Positions 1 through 8,827 of a DNA stretch of 47,173 nt are shown piece by piece. A model generated the notes under the pieces. The model searched no databases. It was not told where the DNA came from and saw only the letters and a list, made by a program, of their open reading frames with translations. A program made the position numbers and the translations under genes. The stretch is from the NCBI GenBank assembly GCA_026709325.1, contig JAPOTF010000086.1, forward strand, positions 1-47,173. Reading direction: 5' to 3'. How positions within the stretch are numbered: the stretch's first letter is position 1; the number at the start of each line of letters is the position of its first letter. The stretch comes from Roseovarius sp. (GTDB lineage Bacteria; Pseudomonadota; Alphaproteobacteria; Rhodobacterales; Rhodobacteraceae).

Positions 1-180
1 TTTGCGCATCGTTTCTTCGAGACTCTTCCTCAGCTTCTCCAGCTGCTCGACACGACCTGAAACAACGGCAAAGTCACGCTTCACCAATTCCATTGCCAAC
101 CTGGCTGCACGGCGCACACCTTCCCCGGTCGGTCTTCGGCTGCCCACAACCGCAGAGCTGCGAATCGAAACGGCATTAGT
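1..180 (-). pseudogene. Fragment of a DprA/SLOG-like (Rossmann) protein, running off the left edge
   Basis: The minus strand is open for 60 codons from just after an in-frame TAG (181-183) to the window edge. Residues 8-42 of this frame read like the nucleotide-binding start of DprA/Smf-type proteins: a hydrophobic strand, then VGSRRPT, a G-containing helix (GVRRAARLAMELVKRD) and the strand FAVVSG. In DprA the last strand is normally followed by an LAxGID segment; here it runs into a Lys/Glu-rich helical stretch (RVEQLEKLRKSLEE) instead. The only in-frame ATG (91-93) lies inside the Rossmann unit, so no normal N-terminus exists. I read it as a truncated or decayed gene; a diverged SLOG-family protein that starts elsewhere is also possible. 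Confidence 0.45.
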
Positions 181-183
181 CTA

Positions 184-778
184 ATTTAAAAGGGCGCAGA
201 CCTGATGTCGCTGCATTTGCCACACACAACATGTATTGTTGCGGTTGGCAGAGACTTCCCCGGAGGATCGCTTTCAAATCCCATTTTGACAGAGATGTTC
301 ATAGATTTAATGTGTATTAAAAGTGGGCGGCGATCAAATCTCTCGTTCCTCGGTCTGGCAAAATGGGGCACCCGCGCAAGCTTGGTATGCGAGGGACCAG
401 TCATTCCCGCCGGCTTTTGTTTTTCGCAAACCATGCCTTTCTCCATGAAAAAGCTGATTTTTAATGATTTTTTTTGCCGCACAGGTATAAAAATTCCTGC
501 AAAGCCAGACAAAAAGTCTACGAAAAAAATTTCAAAAAACCTCGTAAACCATTGAATAATTTAATGAAAAAAAATTAGCGGGAATTACTGGCGAGGGACG
601 GCTGAATGACTCCCGCCGCCTCTGCGCATGGCCTCTGCGCAATTGAGAACTAGCGCAAAAACGGCCTATATTATAATACGGAAATGGCTCTATGAGAATT
701 GACTCGTCAAAAGATATTTTGCCGACATCGGAAAAAATGCGGCACCTTTTGGCGTTCTCTTCATGAGAGGAACGATGA
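184..778. other. Gene-free region
   Basis: Apart from repeat copy A I see no supported gene between the DprA-like fragment and the ATPase gene. Open frames on both strands here overlap each other, have no recognisable domain and mostly lie within the A/T-rich repeat. Confidence 0.5.
398..592 (+). repeat. Dispersed AT-rich intergenic repeat, copy A (inverted relative to copy B at 46494-46679)
   Basis: This stretch aligns over about 190 bases with the reverse complement of 46494-46679. The best blocks are 23 identical bases (414-436 versus 46640-46662) and 16 identical bases (549-564 versus 46517-46532), with a diverged A/T-rich middle that keeps the same order of motifs. Both copies are intergenic. 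Read toward the left edge it encodes the short peptide start MVCEKQK-AGMT, also present in copy B. No known transposase or palindrome family was recognised. Confidence 0.7.
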
Positions 779-2350
779 ATGACCCGTGAACGCCTTCCAA
801 TCGGCATACAGGATTTCGAGACAATCAGGAACGAGGGTTTTCACTACGTTGACAAGACCCAACTTATCCGGGAGCTTGTGGCCGAGGGACGCTACTATTT
901 TTTGTCTAGGCCTCGGCGGTTCGGCAAAAGCCTGCTCATAAACACCATCAAGGCGCTGTTTGAAGGTCAAGAGACGCTTTTCCAGGGCCTGAACATCCAT
1001 GAACACTGGGACTGGTCTGCCAACCATGCGGTAATTCGCCTCAGCTTTGGCGGAAAGTACAATCAATCTGAGGACATTGAGCGCAGTATTGTTACGCAAT
1101 TGGAACTGATAGAGCGTTCCGCCGGGTTGGACTTGGCGCATGACAAGTGCACGGGGCCAGAAAGGTTGCAAACCGTTATCTACAATCTGCGTCGTAAAAC
1201 TGGAAACCGCGTGGTCATCCTTGTCGATGAATATGACAAGCCAATCCTGGACACCATTGAATATCCGGCGCTTGCGCGGGCGAACAGGGACTATCTTCGG
1301 GGGTTTTACGGCATCATCAAGGACAGTGCCGAGCATATCCGCTTCGCCTTCGTAACCGGGATAAGCATGTTCTCGAAGGTCAGTCTGTTCTCGGGCCTCA
1401 ATAACCTTGTGGATATAAGCCTCGATCCGCGCTTTGCCACGCTCTGCGGCTATACGGATGATGATATCGATACGGTTTTTGTTTCGGAACTTGACGGGTT
1501 GGATCGTGATGAAATCCGCAAATGGTACAATGGTTATCACTGGCGCGGCGAAACGCGGGTCTACAATCCCTATGATGTTCTGCTGCTGCTTTGGAGCAGG
1601 GAGTTCCGCCCCTACTGGTTCGAAACTGGATCGCCGGGTTTTCTGTTCGAAACTGTAGTGAAAAATTCCGTAACTCCGATGGAGCTTGAAGGACGGTTGA
1701 CGGACATGTCGCTGGTCTCGAAGCTCGATGTGAATGACATCGGCGTTGATGCTCTACTCTTCCAGACCGGCTATCTGACTATCACGGAAGAGCTGAGAGA
1801 GGGTTACAGAACCTACTATCGGCTTGACTATCCCAATTTGGAGGTCAAGCTCAGCTTTAATGACCAGTTGCTCGCGCATCTGGATGAGAGAAACCGCGTG
1901 CCCATTGAAGAGGGCGCAAACCTCCGGGATCTTCTTGCGGCGAACGATTTCCGAGGTTTTGCGGATACACTTCGGTCCTGGTTTTCGAGCATACCCTACC
2001 AATGGCAAAACAAGAGCGATCTCTCGAGGTACGAGGCCTGGTATGCCGGCTTGCTGCATATGTGTTTTCGGGCCATCAATGTGGATGTTCGGGTCGAAGA
2101 GGCGTCAAGTCATGGGCGGGCCGATATGGTGGTCCATATCGAAGGCCAGGTGTTCATCTTCGAGTTTAAGATGGCGTGGAGCAAAGATGGCGTGGAGGCG
2201 ATTCTGGATGCCGCCTTTACCCAAATGCGGGAACGCGGCTATGCCGACAAATATCTTCATGGCGCAAAATCCGTGTATCTTGTTGGTGTGGCATGTGGAC
2301 GCGAGGCGCGAAATCTTTTGGAAGTCAGAGCCGAGCAGGCAGGCAGATGA
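779..2350 (+). CDS. AAA-ATPase-like protein with C-terminal PD-(D/E)XK nuclease domain
   Basis: The 523-residue protein belongs to the family that joins an N-terminal AAA-ATPase-like domain to a C-terminal PD-(D/E)XK nuclease-like domain. It opens with the family's typical LPIGIQDFETIR...YVDKT segment, carries a P-loop variant SRPRRFGKS (43-51), a Walker B-like VVILVDEYDKP near 145-155, and at the C-terminus GRADMVV followed by FIFEFK (about 447-465), the D...ExK nuclease signature. The ATG at 779 has AGAGG eight bases upstream. It stands alone, with no toxin, antitoxin or restriction partner beside it. These proteins are often multicopy in host-associated and environmental bacteria; their role is unknown, and a defence or mobile-element role is only a guess. 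Confidence 0.85.
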   Translation: MTRERLPIGIQDFETIRNEGFHYVDKTQLIRELVAEGRYYFLSRPRRFGKSLLINTIKALFEGQETLFQGLNIHEHWDWSANHAVIRLSFGGKYNQSEDIERSIVTQLELIERSAGLDLAHDKCTGPERLQTVIYNLRRKTGNRVVILVDEYDKPILDTIEYPALARANRDYLRGFYGIIKDSAEHIRFAFVTGISMFSKVSLFSGLNNLVDISLDPRFATLCGYTDDDIDTVFVSELDGLDRDEIRKWYNGYHWRGETRVYNPYDVLLLLWSREFRPYWFETGSPGFLFETVVKNSVTPMELEGRLTDMSLVSKLDVNDIGVDALLFQTGYLTITEELREGYRTYYRLDYPNLEVKLSFNDQLLAHLDERNRVPIEEGANLRDLLAANDFRGFADTLRSWFSSIPYQWQNKSDLSRYEAWYAGLLHMCFRAINVDVRVEEASSHGRADMVVHIEGQVFIFEFKMAWSKDGVEAILDAAFTQMRERGYADKYLHGAKSVYLVGVACGREARNLLEVRAEQAGR

Positions 2351-2670
2351 AAATTAACCGGGCACTGACAATGGGAATTATCGGAACCTGCAGGATTTAC
2401 AGATTGAGCAATGGCATTGTGGAATGATCTTTCGAATGCAATTTCGAAGCCGGATTCATGATCTCGGTCGATGAGCTTTCCAAATTAATGGCGTTAAGTG
2501 TTGCTTGTCGACGTCACGGCTTTTCTTGTCAATAATTGGTTTGCCGCATATCATAGCTGCGGAGCATGTTGCCGGGAAAACCGTTATGGACTATGCATAT
2601 TAAGCTAAAGTTGTTCATCTGATAGATAATGGATCAATTAGGGTATCAAGATAGGAAGGGTATGCTCAAG

Positions 2671-3498
2671 ATGTTCAAATCGAGATTTCTGCCGGTATTG
2701 CTTGTCATTGCCGCATTGGTTTCAGGGTGCGATGCGCCGGTTTTGGATATTAGTGAACCGAGCCATCATGAGAAGACTTCCGCCAGGCGGGCACTTGATT
2801 CCGTGAGCATTCCTCCACCGCGCAGAATTCCCGCATCGGAAATGCAGAAAACAATCGAACGCGTCGAGGGCCCAATAAGGAAAGCGGCATTTGAAGTTTG
2901 TCGGGAGCTAACCTTGCCTGAGGTAAGGTGTCAAAATGTGCTTGCATCGGATCTGCAGGTGATGGCCACGGATCAGGACATGAACGCATATGCCGATTAT
3001 CATAACAATGTGGGATTTACAGGCGGAATGATTCACTACTCCGGTTCCGATGAGGAACTCGCCGCCGTCTATGCGCACGAACTTGCGCATGTAATGTATG
3101 GACATGTCGACAAGAAAATAAACAACATGTTAATGGGCATGATCATCGGGGGCGGAATTGGACTTGCCGCGGCTTACAATGCGGACCCGTATTACGATGA
3201 TCGGATTACCTATGATCTCATGAATACGGGTGCCGCCATCGGGTCGGTTGCCTACAGTCCCGAAATGGAAATCGAGTCAGACCGCACCGCAATATATATT
3301 CTTGAAAAAGCCGGATATTCACCCGATTCAATGCGGGATGTGATTGTGAGGCTTCACCGTCATCAAGATGGAGCGATTGGCGGCCATCCAAATGGTGTTG
3401 GATTCCTTCAAACACATCCAAGCAATGACAGACGCATTGCCCATATCCTATCGTCTATAGACGATGTGAAATCAGGTGTGCCACTTCGTTTGGAATAG
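2671..3498 (+). CDS. M48-family metalloprotease, lipoprotein
   Basis: A Zn-dependent endopeptidase of the M48 (HtpX/Oma1/LoiP-like) family, predicted to be anchored to a periplasmic membrane face. The protein begins with a type II signal peptide ending in LVSGC, a good lipobox. The zinc motif HELAH is at residues 136-140, followed by a glycine-rich hydrophobic stretch and the second motif EMEIESDRTA, which supplies the third ligand and conserved Asp. The frame is open to 2629, but GGAAGG at 2654-2659 places the ATG at 2671 (or 2662) as start. It has no operon partner. Relatives act in quality control of outer-membrane proteins; the substrate here cannot be told from sequence. Confidence 0.85.
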   Translation: MFKSRFLPVLLVIAALVSGCDAPVLDISEPSHHEKTSARRALDSVSIPPPRRIPASEMQKTIERVEGPIRKAAFEVCRELTLPEVRCQNVLASDLQVMATDQDMNAYADYHNNVGFTGGMIHYSGSDEELAAVYAHELAHVMYGHVDKKINNMLMGMIIGGGIGLAAAYNADPYYDDRITYDLMNTGAAIGSVAYSPEMEIESDRTAIYILEKAGYSPDSMRDVIVRLHRHQDGAIGGHPNGVGFLQTHPSNDRRIAHILSSIDDVKSGVPLRLE

Positions 3499-3759
3499 CA
3501 TATGGCAAGGCATGTCAAATGGTCAAACCTGTGGCAACGTCTTCATTTGCGACTGGCTTCTGATGCGGAGACAAATGCGCGGCATTTGACTGCATGGGCA
3601 AGTATACAGTGATAAATCATCAAAACATCCTGTATATCCCTTGTTCAAGCGGAAAACGAGGACACTGTTTTCAAAACGGGAAAATGCGGGCGACTTAAAA
3701 ATCGCTGGATATCATTCGAAACATGATATTGGGGAAAAGCCCCATGAGGGATGCGGTAA

Positions 3760-4803
3760 ATGTCAAAATCTTCTAAAAAAGCGCTGATTACGGGAGTTAC
3801 AGGGCAGGATGGAGCCTACCTGTCCGAATTTCTGCTGGAAAAGGGATATGAAGTGCATGGAATAAAAAGACGCACTTCCTTGTTCAACACCGATAGAATT
3901 GATCATCTCTTTGAAGGCGGCTACGGCAAATCTGGCCAGTTTAATCTGCATCACGGCGATATGACCGATGGTTCATCGCTGACCAGGATACTGCAATTGG
4001 TGCAACCCGACGAAGTTTACAACCTTGCGGCGCAGTCTCATGTTGCCGTTAGCTTTGAAGAACCCGAATACACCGCAAATTCAGATGCTCTTGGCGCATT
4101 GCGAATGCTTGAAGCCATACGATTCCTTGATATGGGGCAAACGACCAGATTCTATCAGGCGTCAACCTCGGAATTATATGGTCTGGTGCAGGAAGTGCCA
4201 CAGCGGGAATCCACTCCGTTTTATCCTCGTTCGCCATATGCCGTGGCTAAACTCTACGCCTACTGGATTACGGTAAATTATCGCGAAGCCTATGGGCTGT
4301 ATGCATGTAACGGCGTGCTTTTCAACCATGAGAGCCCTGTTCGGGGCGAGACCTTTGTCACGCGCAAGATTACTCGCGCGCTGGCAAGAATCAAGATGGG
4401 TATGCAAGATGAATTGCGTCTGGGGAATCTCGATGCAAAACGCGACTGGGGTCATGCTCGTGACTTTGTTAAAATGATGTGGCTGATGCTACAGCAGGAT
4501 CACGCGGAAGACTACGTGATTGCCACCGGCAGACAATATTCGGTGCGTGAATTTGTAGTAAAGGCGGCCAGGATTCTTGGAATGGAAATTGCGTTCGAGG
4601 GAAAGGGTCTGGATGAAGTTGGGCGCGATGAATCGGGACGTGTAATGGTAAGGGTGGATCCAAATTATTTTCGACCCGCGGAAGTCGATGCGCTCCACGG
4701 CGACCCCGGAAAGGCCCGGAGGCAACTGGGCTGGGAGCCGGAAACCACCTTTGAGGAAATGATCCGGGAAATGGCCCTGTCAGACCTGAAAAAGGTGAAA
4801 TGA
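3760..4803 (+). CDS. gmd: GDP-mannose 4,6-dehydratase
   Basis: Converts GDP-D-mannose to GDP-4-keto-6-deoxy-D-mannose, first step of GDP-L-fucose synthesis, in the cytoplasm. The 347-residue length is usual. Visible features are the NADP-binding TGVTGQDG (11-18), the GIKRRTS segment after the second beta strand, TSELYG near 135-140, the catalytic YAVAK (Tyr160, Lys164), and the [18 protein letters not shown] substrate loop typical of Gmd. It is followed after one base by fcl, so the two are surely co-transcribed. About 260 bases upstream are free of genes and should hold the promoter. No glycosyltransferase or polysaccharide export gene lies nearby. Confidence 0.96.
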   Translation: MSKSSKKALITGVTGQDGAYLSEFLLEKGYEVHGIKRRTSLFNTDRIDHLFEGGYGKSGQFNLHHGDMTDGSSLTRILQLVQPDEVYNLAAQSHVAVSFEEPEYTANSDALGALRMLEAIRFLDMGQTTRFYQASTSELYGLVQEVPQRESTPFYPRSPYAVAKLYAYWITVNYREAYGLYACNGVLFNHESPVRGETFVTRKITRALARIKMGMQDELRLGNLDAKRDWGHARDFVKMMWLMLQQDHAEDYVIATGRQYSVREFVVKAARILGMEIAFEGKGLDEVGRDESGRVMVRVDPNYFRPAEVDALHGDPGKARRQLGWEPETTFEEMIREMALSDLKKVK

Positions 4804-4804
4804 G

Positions 4805-5746
4805 ATGGGAGAGATATTCTCTCTAGAGGGTATGCGTGTCTATGTTGCGGGACACAACGGCATGGTCGGGGCGGCCGTAATGCGCCGTCTGGAAAGGGAA
4901 AATTGCCAGATACTGGTTGCCTCGCATGGTGAATTGGACCTGACCAGACAATCTGATGTCGAGGGGTGGTTCTCAAGGTACAAGCCGGATGTTGTTATAG
5001 TGGCCGCCGCCAAGGTGGGGGGCATTCTTGCAAATGACAGCTATCCGGCGGAGTTTCTCTATAAAAATCTGATGATTGAAAGCAATGTCATTCATACTTC
5101 ATATGTTTCAAATGTAAAAAAGCTGCTTTTTCTTGGTTCCTCCTGCATATACCCGAAAATGGCAAGTCAACCGATGAATGAGGATGAGCTTCTGACTGGA
5201 TCTTTGGAACCCACCAATCAATGGTATGCAATTGCCAAGATTGCGGGAATTAAAATGTGCCAGGCATACAGACGGCAGTATGGCACTGACTTCGTATCGG
5301 CAATGCCGACAAATCTTTATGGAACAGGTGACAATTACGATCTTGAGTCCAGTCACGTGCTGCCCGCGCTAATACGGAAAGTGGTTGACGCAAGAGATGC
5401 AAATCACGATCAGGTGGTGGTCTGGGGATCAGGCAAACCGTTGAGAGAATTCATGCATGTGGACGATCTTGCAGATGCACTGGTTTTTCTGCTTTGCAAC
5501 TATTCCGAAGAGCAGCATGTAAATGTTGGTTCTGGACAGGAATTGTCCATAAGAGATCTTGCGTTCATGATCTCGAGAATAGCGGGTTACGATGGAAAAA
5601 TCGTGCATGACAGAACCAAACCTGACGGAACACCCCGTAAATTGATGGATAGCGAGCGCATATTTTCCATGGGATGGCAACCTGGAATTGGACTTGAAGA
5701 CGGGCTAAGCAGGACTATTGAAGAATATTCGAATATAATTGATTAG
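4805..5746 (+). CDS. fcl: GDP-L-fucose synthase (epimerase/reductase)
   Basis: Performs the 3,5-epimerisation and 4-reduction of GDP-4-keto-6-deoxymannose to GDP-L-fucose, using NADPH. The protein has the Rossmann motif GHNGMVG (16-22), the KVGGI segment, the SSCIYPK active-site stretch, and the short-chain dehydrogenase pair YAIAK (Tyr141, Lys145). Its 313 residues match the family. It starts one base after the gmd stop, giving tight coupling. Together the pair supply fucose for a surface glycan made by enzymes encoded elsewhere. Confidence 0.96.
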   Translation: MGEIFSLEGMRVYVAGHNGMVGAAVMRRLERENCQILVASHGELDLTRQSDVEGWFSRYKPDVVIVAAAKVGGILANDSYPAEFLYKNLMIESNVIHTSYVSNVKKLLFLGSSCIYPKMASQPMNEDELLTGSLEPTNQWYAIAKIAGIKMCQAYRRQYGTDFVSAMPTNLYGTGDNYDLESSHVLPALIRKVVDARDANHDQVVVWGSGKPLREFMHVDDLADALVFLLCNYSEEQHVNVGSGQELSIRDLAFMISRIAGYDGKIVHDRTKPDGTPRKLMDSERIFSMGWQPGIGLEDGLSRTIEEYSNIID

Positions 5747-6060
5747 GGCGCCTCTACAGGTGAGCCGCGGAATCCGGGTCCCGAAGACGCGGCCCTTCCG
5801 CAAATTGATAAAACCATTCCGGACATGCTGGCGGTAGGCAAACCTTTTGGTGATCGGATTGCCTGCGGTTTTGGGACTTGCCAGCCAATTTCCTGCGAAC
5901 TTCCCGACTGTTTTTACACCTCTGATGTCCACGCCAGGATAGCTGTGGCCACGACCCTCTTCACTGGTGAGAGCCACTGGCATTCTATCGCGATATGCGC
6001 GCTGGAGATGGAAATTACTTTGAAATGCCGCCCGCGTTCATGATAATGCGGGCAGAATGA
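5747..6060. other. Intergenic region without supported gene
   Basis: About 310 bases between fcl and the uracil-DNA glycosylase-like gene. Several open frames cross it on both strands, but none has a ribosome-binding site with a recognisable product. It may hold decayed coding sequence. No clear terminator follows fcl. Confidence 0.4.
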
Positions 6061-6711
6061 ATGCCGGGAGATAATGACGCTTTGAATGACAAAGACGGGA
6101 ATATGGCGGAAATGGCAAATGCGGCGGCAGACATTGAGAATGAAATTTCCAGCTGTCAAATTTGCTCGTCCAGATTCCTTGCAACCGCAACTTCTCATAA
6201 ACCCCGTCCCGTGACATGGTTCCAAAAGAATGCAAAAATACTGATTTCAGGGCAGGCGCCCGGAATGCGGGTTCACAATACCGGAATTCCGTTCAATGAT
6301 GCCTCCGGTAAAAGACTTCGGGAATGGCTCGGGATGAGTTCCGAAGAATTCCACGACCGAAAAAGGGTTGCCATGGTGCCAATGGCCTTTTGCTTTCCCG
6401 GTTATGACGAAAAGGGAGCCGACCTCCCGCCGCCAAAGATATGTGCGCAAACATGGCATGCAAGGGTAATGAAGGAATTGTGCAATATCAGGCTATCAAT
6501 ATATGTTGGAGGATATTCGCACAAATATCATTTGAACGCAAAGTCAAGCGTCACGGCAACGGTCAAATCCTGGCGAACCTATGCGCCGGAGCGGTTTCCC
6601 ATACCGCATTCCTCATGGCGGAACACCGGATGGATCGCAAAAAACAAATGGTTTGAAGACGAATTGCTGCCAGTTCTGCAATCGCGAGTGCGGGAAGTGC
6701 TGGATGCTTGA
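6061..6711 (+). CDS. Uracil-DNA glycosylase-superfamily protein
   Basis: A member of the uracil-DNA glycosylase superfamily of small cytoplasmic enzymes, probably able to excise damaged or deaminated bases. The motifs seen are SCQICSSRF near the N-terminus, the motif 1 equivalent SGQAPGMRVHNTGIPF (about 61-76), and a C-terminal PHSSWRNTGWIAKNKWFE that corresponds to the HPS(P)RN loop with Ser replacing Pro. The active-site residues differ from classic Ung, so catalysis on uracil is not assured. The start is uncertain: ATGs at 6061 and 6103 are both possible and neither has a strong Shine-Dalgarno. It converges with ghrA, whose stop is 40 bases away. Confidence 0.8.
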   Translation: MPGDNDALNDKDGNMAEMANAAADIENEISSCQICSSRFLATATSHKPRPVTWFQKNAKILISGQAPGMRVHNTGIPFNDASGKRLREWLGMSSEEFHDRKRVAMVPMAFCFPGYDEKGADLPPPKICAQTWHARVMKELCNIRLSIYVGGYSHKYHLNAKSSVTATVKSWRTYAPERFPIPHSSWRNTGWIAKNKWFEDELLPVLQSRVREVLDA

Positions 6712-6750
6712 AACCTGCAGCCTCTTTCAACGGCCCGGAAAACCAATCTG

Positions 6751-7683
6751 TCAATAGCCAAGCTCCCGATCGACAAGATGCAGAAACGGTTCTCCCGCCT
6801 CGCCGCGACGTATGTTCTCCGCAATTACCTGTGATGCCGTGGCTGCCCGGGTTTCCGAGGCGATGTGGGGCGTGACCGTCACGTTTGGATGCTGCCAATA
6901 GGGATGATCCACCGGCAGAGGTTCCGTTCGAAACACATCCAAAGTGGCATGCGCTATTAATCCACTGTCAAGCGCTTCAAGCAGCGCTTTATCATCAATG
7001 TGCCGCCCGCGCCCGGGATTGATGATGAAAGATCCCTCCGGCATCATGGATATGGTGTTGGCATTGAGCAGAGACTCGGTTTCGGGGGTGAGAGGCAGAA
7101 GCAAAACGAGAATGTCTGCTTTTGAGAGTATGGATTTCAGGCCATCGGCGCCATGATGGCAGGTTATGCCACGCAAATTCTTTTTCGTTCTGGACCACCC
7201 GCAAACCGGGAATCCAAACCCCGCCAGCGCACTGCCGCAGGCAAGGCCCAACTCGCCAAGGCCAAGAATCGCAACCCGCCTGTTTCCTGCAAGTGGCGGA
7301 AAATACCCTCGCCAGCATCCGTCCTGGCCATGTATGTGAATGTCCATACCAAGATGGTGCCGCAGGACATGACCCGAAACCCATTCAACCATGCCCTGTG
7401 TGAGGCCATGGTCAACCATTCTCGCCAGCGGTTGAGTAAGCGTCTTGTTGCCAACTATGTTCTCCACTCCGGCCCAGAGGCTCAGTACGGCTTTGGTTCT
7501 TGTGTAGGGAGAGAAATTCTCCAATCCGCCATTGGGAGCATAGACGACGTAATCCACATCGGCGGGGTTTATGGATGTTGAAAGATTTACGTCCAGCCCC
7601 ATCTCTCCAAAAGCCGATTTCAGAGGCCTCTCAAATTGGTCCCAACGTTCTGCGCAGGCGGAAAAAAGAACATTAATCGGCAT
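6751..7683 (-). CDS. ghrA: Glyoxylate/hydroxypyruvate reductase A-type D-2-hydroxyacid dehydrogenase
   Basis: A cytoplasmic NAD(P)H-dependent reductase of the D-2-hydroxyacid dehydrogenase family, expected to reduce glyoxylate and hydroxypyruvate. The Rossmann motif GLGELGLACG is followed by GWSRTKKN, then LLLPLTPET, INPGRGRHID, the TLDVFRTEPLP segment and the catalytic TPHIASET His. The 310-residue length fits GhrA. The chosen ATG at 7683 has GAGGTGA seven bases upstream; the open frame extends farther but without a better site. It begins only four bases after the rodA stop, so it is the last gene of the mre/rod operon. A metabolic enzyme in a cell-shape operon is probably positional only. 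Confidence 0.88.
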   Translation of the reverse strand: MPINVLFSACAERWDQFERPLKSAFGEMGLDVNLSTSINPADVDYVVYAPNGGLENFSPYTRTKAVLSLWAGVENIVGNKTLTQPLARMVDHGLTQGMVEWVSGHVLRHHLGMDIHIHGQDGCWRGYFPPLAGNRRVAILGLGELGLACGSALAGFGFPVCGWSRTKKNLRGITCHHGADGLKSILSKADILVLLLPLTPETESLLNANTISMMPEGSFIINPGRGRHIDDKALLEALDSGLIAHATLDVFRTEPLPVDHPYWQHPNVTVTPHIASETRAATASQVIAENIRRGEAGEPFLHLVDRELGY

Positions 7684-7687
7684 TTTG

Positions 7688-8827
7688 TCACCTCGGTTTG
7701 TGTACCTGGGCGCTTTGTACAAGACCAAACCCAAGCATCAGTGCCAGCATGGCGGAACCCCCGTAGCTTACAAGCGGCAAGGGCAGGCCCACCACAGGAG
7801 CAAGCCCCATGACCATCGCCATGTTAACCGCAAAATACAAAAAGAAAGTGCAGGCAATTCCCAGCATTAGCAAAGAGGAGAAGCGATTTTGATTGGAAAG
7901 GGCCAGCGAGATGCAAAAGGAGATAATCAGTACATAGAGGGCCAGCAGGATTATCGCGCCGATGAATCCGAATTCTTCGGCAAAAGTCGAAAATATGAAA
8001 TCGGTGTGCTTTTCCGGAAGGAAATTCAAACGAGTCTGAGTGCCCTGCATGAATCCCCGGCCGGACCAGCCACCGGAACCAAGCGCTATTTTTGATTGCA
8101 TAAAGTGATACCCCGCGCCAAGAGGGTCTGAGGATGAATCCAGAAAAGTGTCAATGCGACGATACTGATAGTCCGCCAGCAACTGCCACTCCGTTCCCTT
8201 GGACAGGAATATAGAGGCCACAAGACCAATGCCCGCAGCGAGCACCGCGGAAAAATACCCCCAGTGAACGCCTGCCAGAAACATCATCATTCCGCCGCCC
8301 GCGACAAGCAGCATGGAAGTGCCCAGATCAGGTTGCCGCATGACGAGCGCAACGGGAATGAGTATGAATATTAGCGGTGGAATCACCCAAAGAGGCTGTG
8401 AGGCGTTTTTGAGTGGCAGCCAGTCGTAATAGGCGGCAAGCAGCATTATCAGGGTTATTTTCATAAGTTCGGAAGGCTGCAGGCGCATAAAACCAAGATC
8501 AATCCAGCGCTGCGCGCCATTCACCTCACTTCCAAAAAACTCAACTGACATGAGTAGAAGCAACGTGGCCATATAGGCAAGCGCGGACATGTTCTGCAGG
8601 AACCAGATCGGAATCATGGCCACAACAAACATGAGCGCCAGTGAAACCGCATAGCGTTTAATCTGGGGTTCAACCCATGGTGTGAAGCTGCCGCCGGATA
8701 CGGAATAAAGGATCATAAATCCGATTCCGGCAACCGCTGAAAGCATAATCACAAGAGGCCAGCTTATGTGCAGGATCTTGCGAAAGCCGGTCGGCACATG
8801 TTTAACGGAATATTCAAGATAGCTCAA
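7688..8827 (-). CDS. rodA: Peptidoglycan glycosyltransferase RodA (SEDS family)
   Basis: RodA polymerises lipid II into glycan strands of the lateral wall together with PBP2. The 379-residue polytopic protein shows about ten hydrophobic segments and SEDS hallmarks: INGAQRW-like VNGAQRWIDLGFMRLQPSELMKI, the DLGTSM motif after RQP, the ALGSGGWSGRGF loop, FLPEKHTDFIFSTFAEEFGFIG, and PLPLVSYGGSAM near the C-terminus. The start is TTG, overlapping the mrdA stop (TTGA), with GGGGAG upstream; no ATG in frame would preserve the first segment. This arrangement implies translational coupling to mrdA. Confidence 0.95.
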   Translation of the reverse strand: MSYLEYSVKHVPTGFRKILHISWPLVIMLSAVAGIGFMILYSVSGGSFTPWVEPQIKRYAVSLALMFVVAMIPIWFLQNMSALAYMATLLLLMSVEFFGSEVNGAQRWIDLGFMRLQPSELMKITLIMLLAAYYDWLPLKNASQPLWVIPPLIFILIPVALVMRQPDLGTSMLLVAGGGMMMFLAGVHWGYFSAVLAAGIGLVASIFLSKGTEWQLLADYQYRRIDTFLDSSSDPLGAGYHFMQSKIALGSGGWSGRGFMQGTQTRLNFLPEKHTDFIFSTFAEEFGFIGAIILLALYVLIISFCISLALSNQNRFSSLLMLGIACTFFLYFAVNMAMVMGLAPVVGLPLPLVSYGGSAMLALMLGFGLVQSAQVHKPR

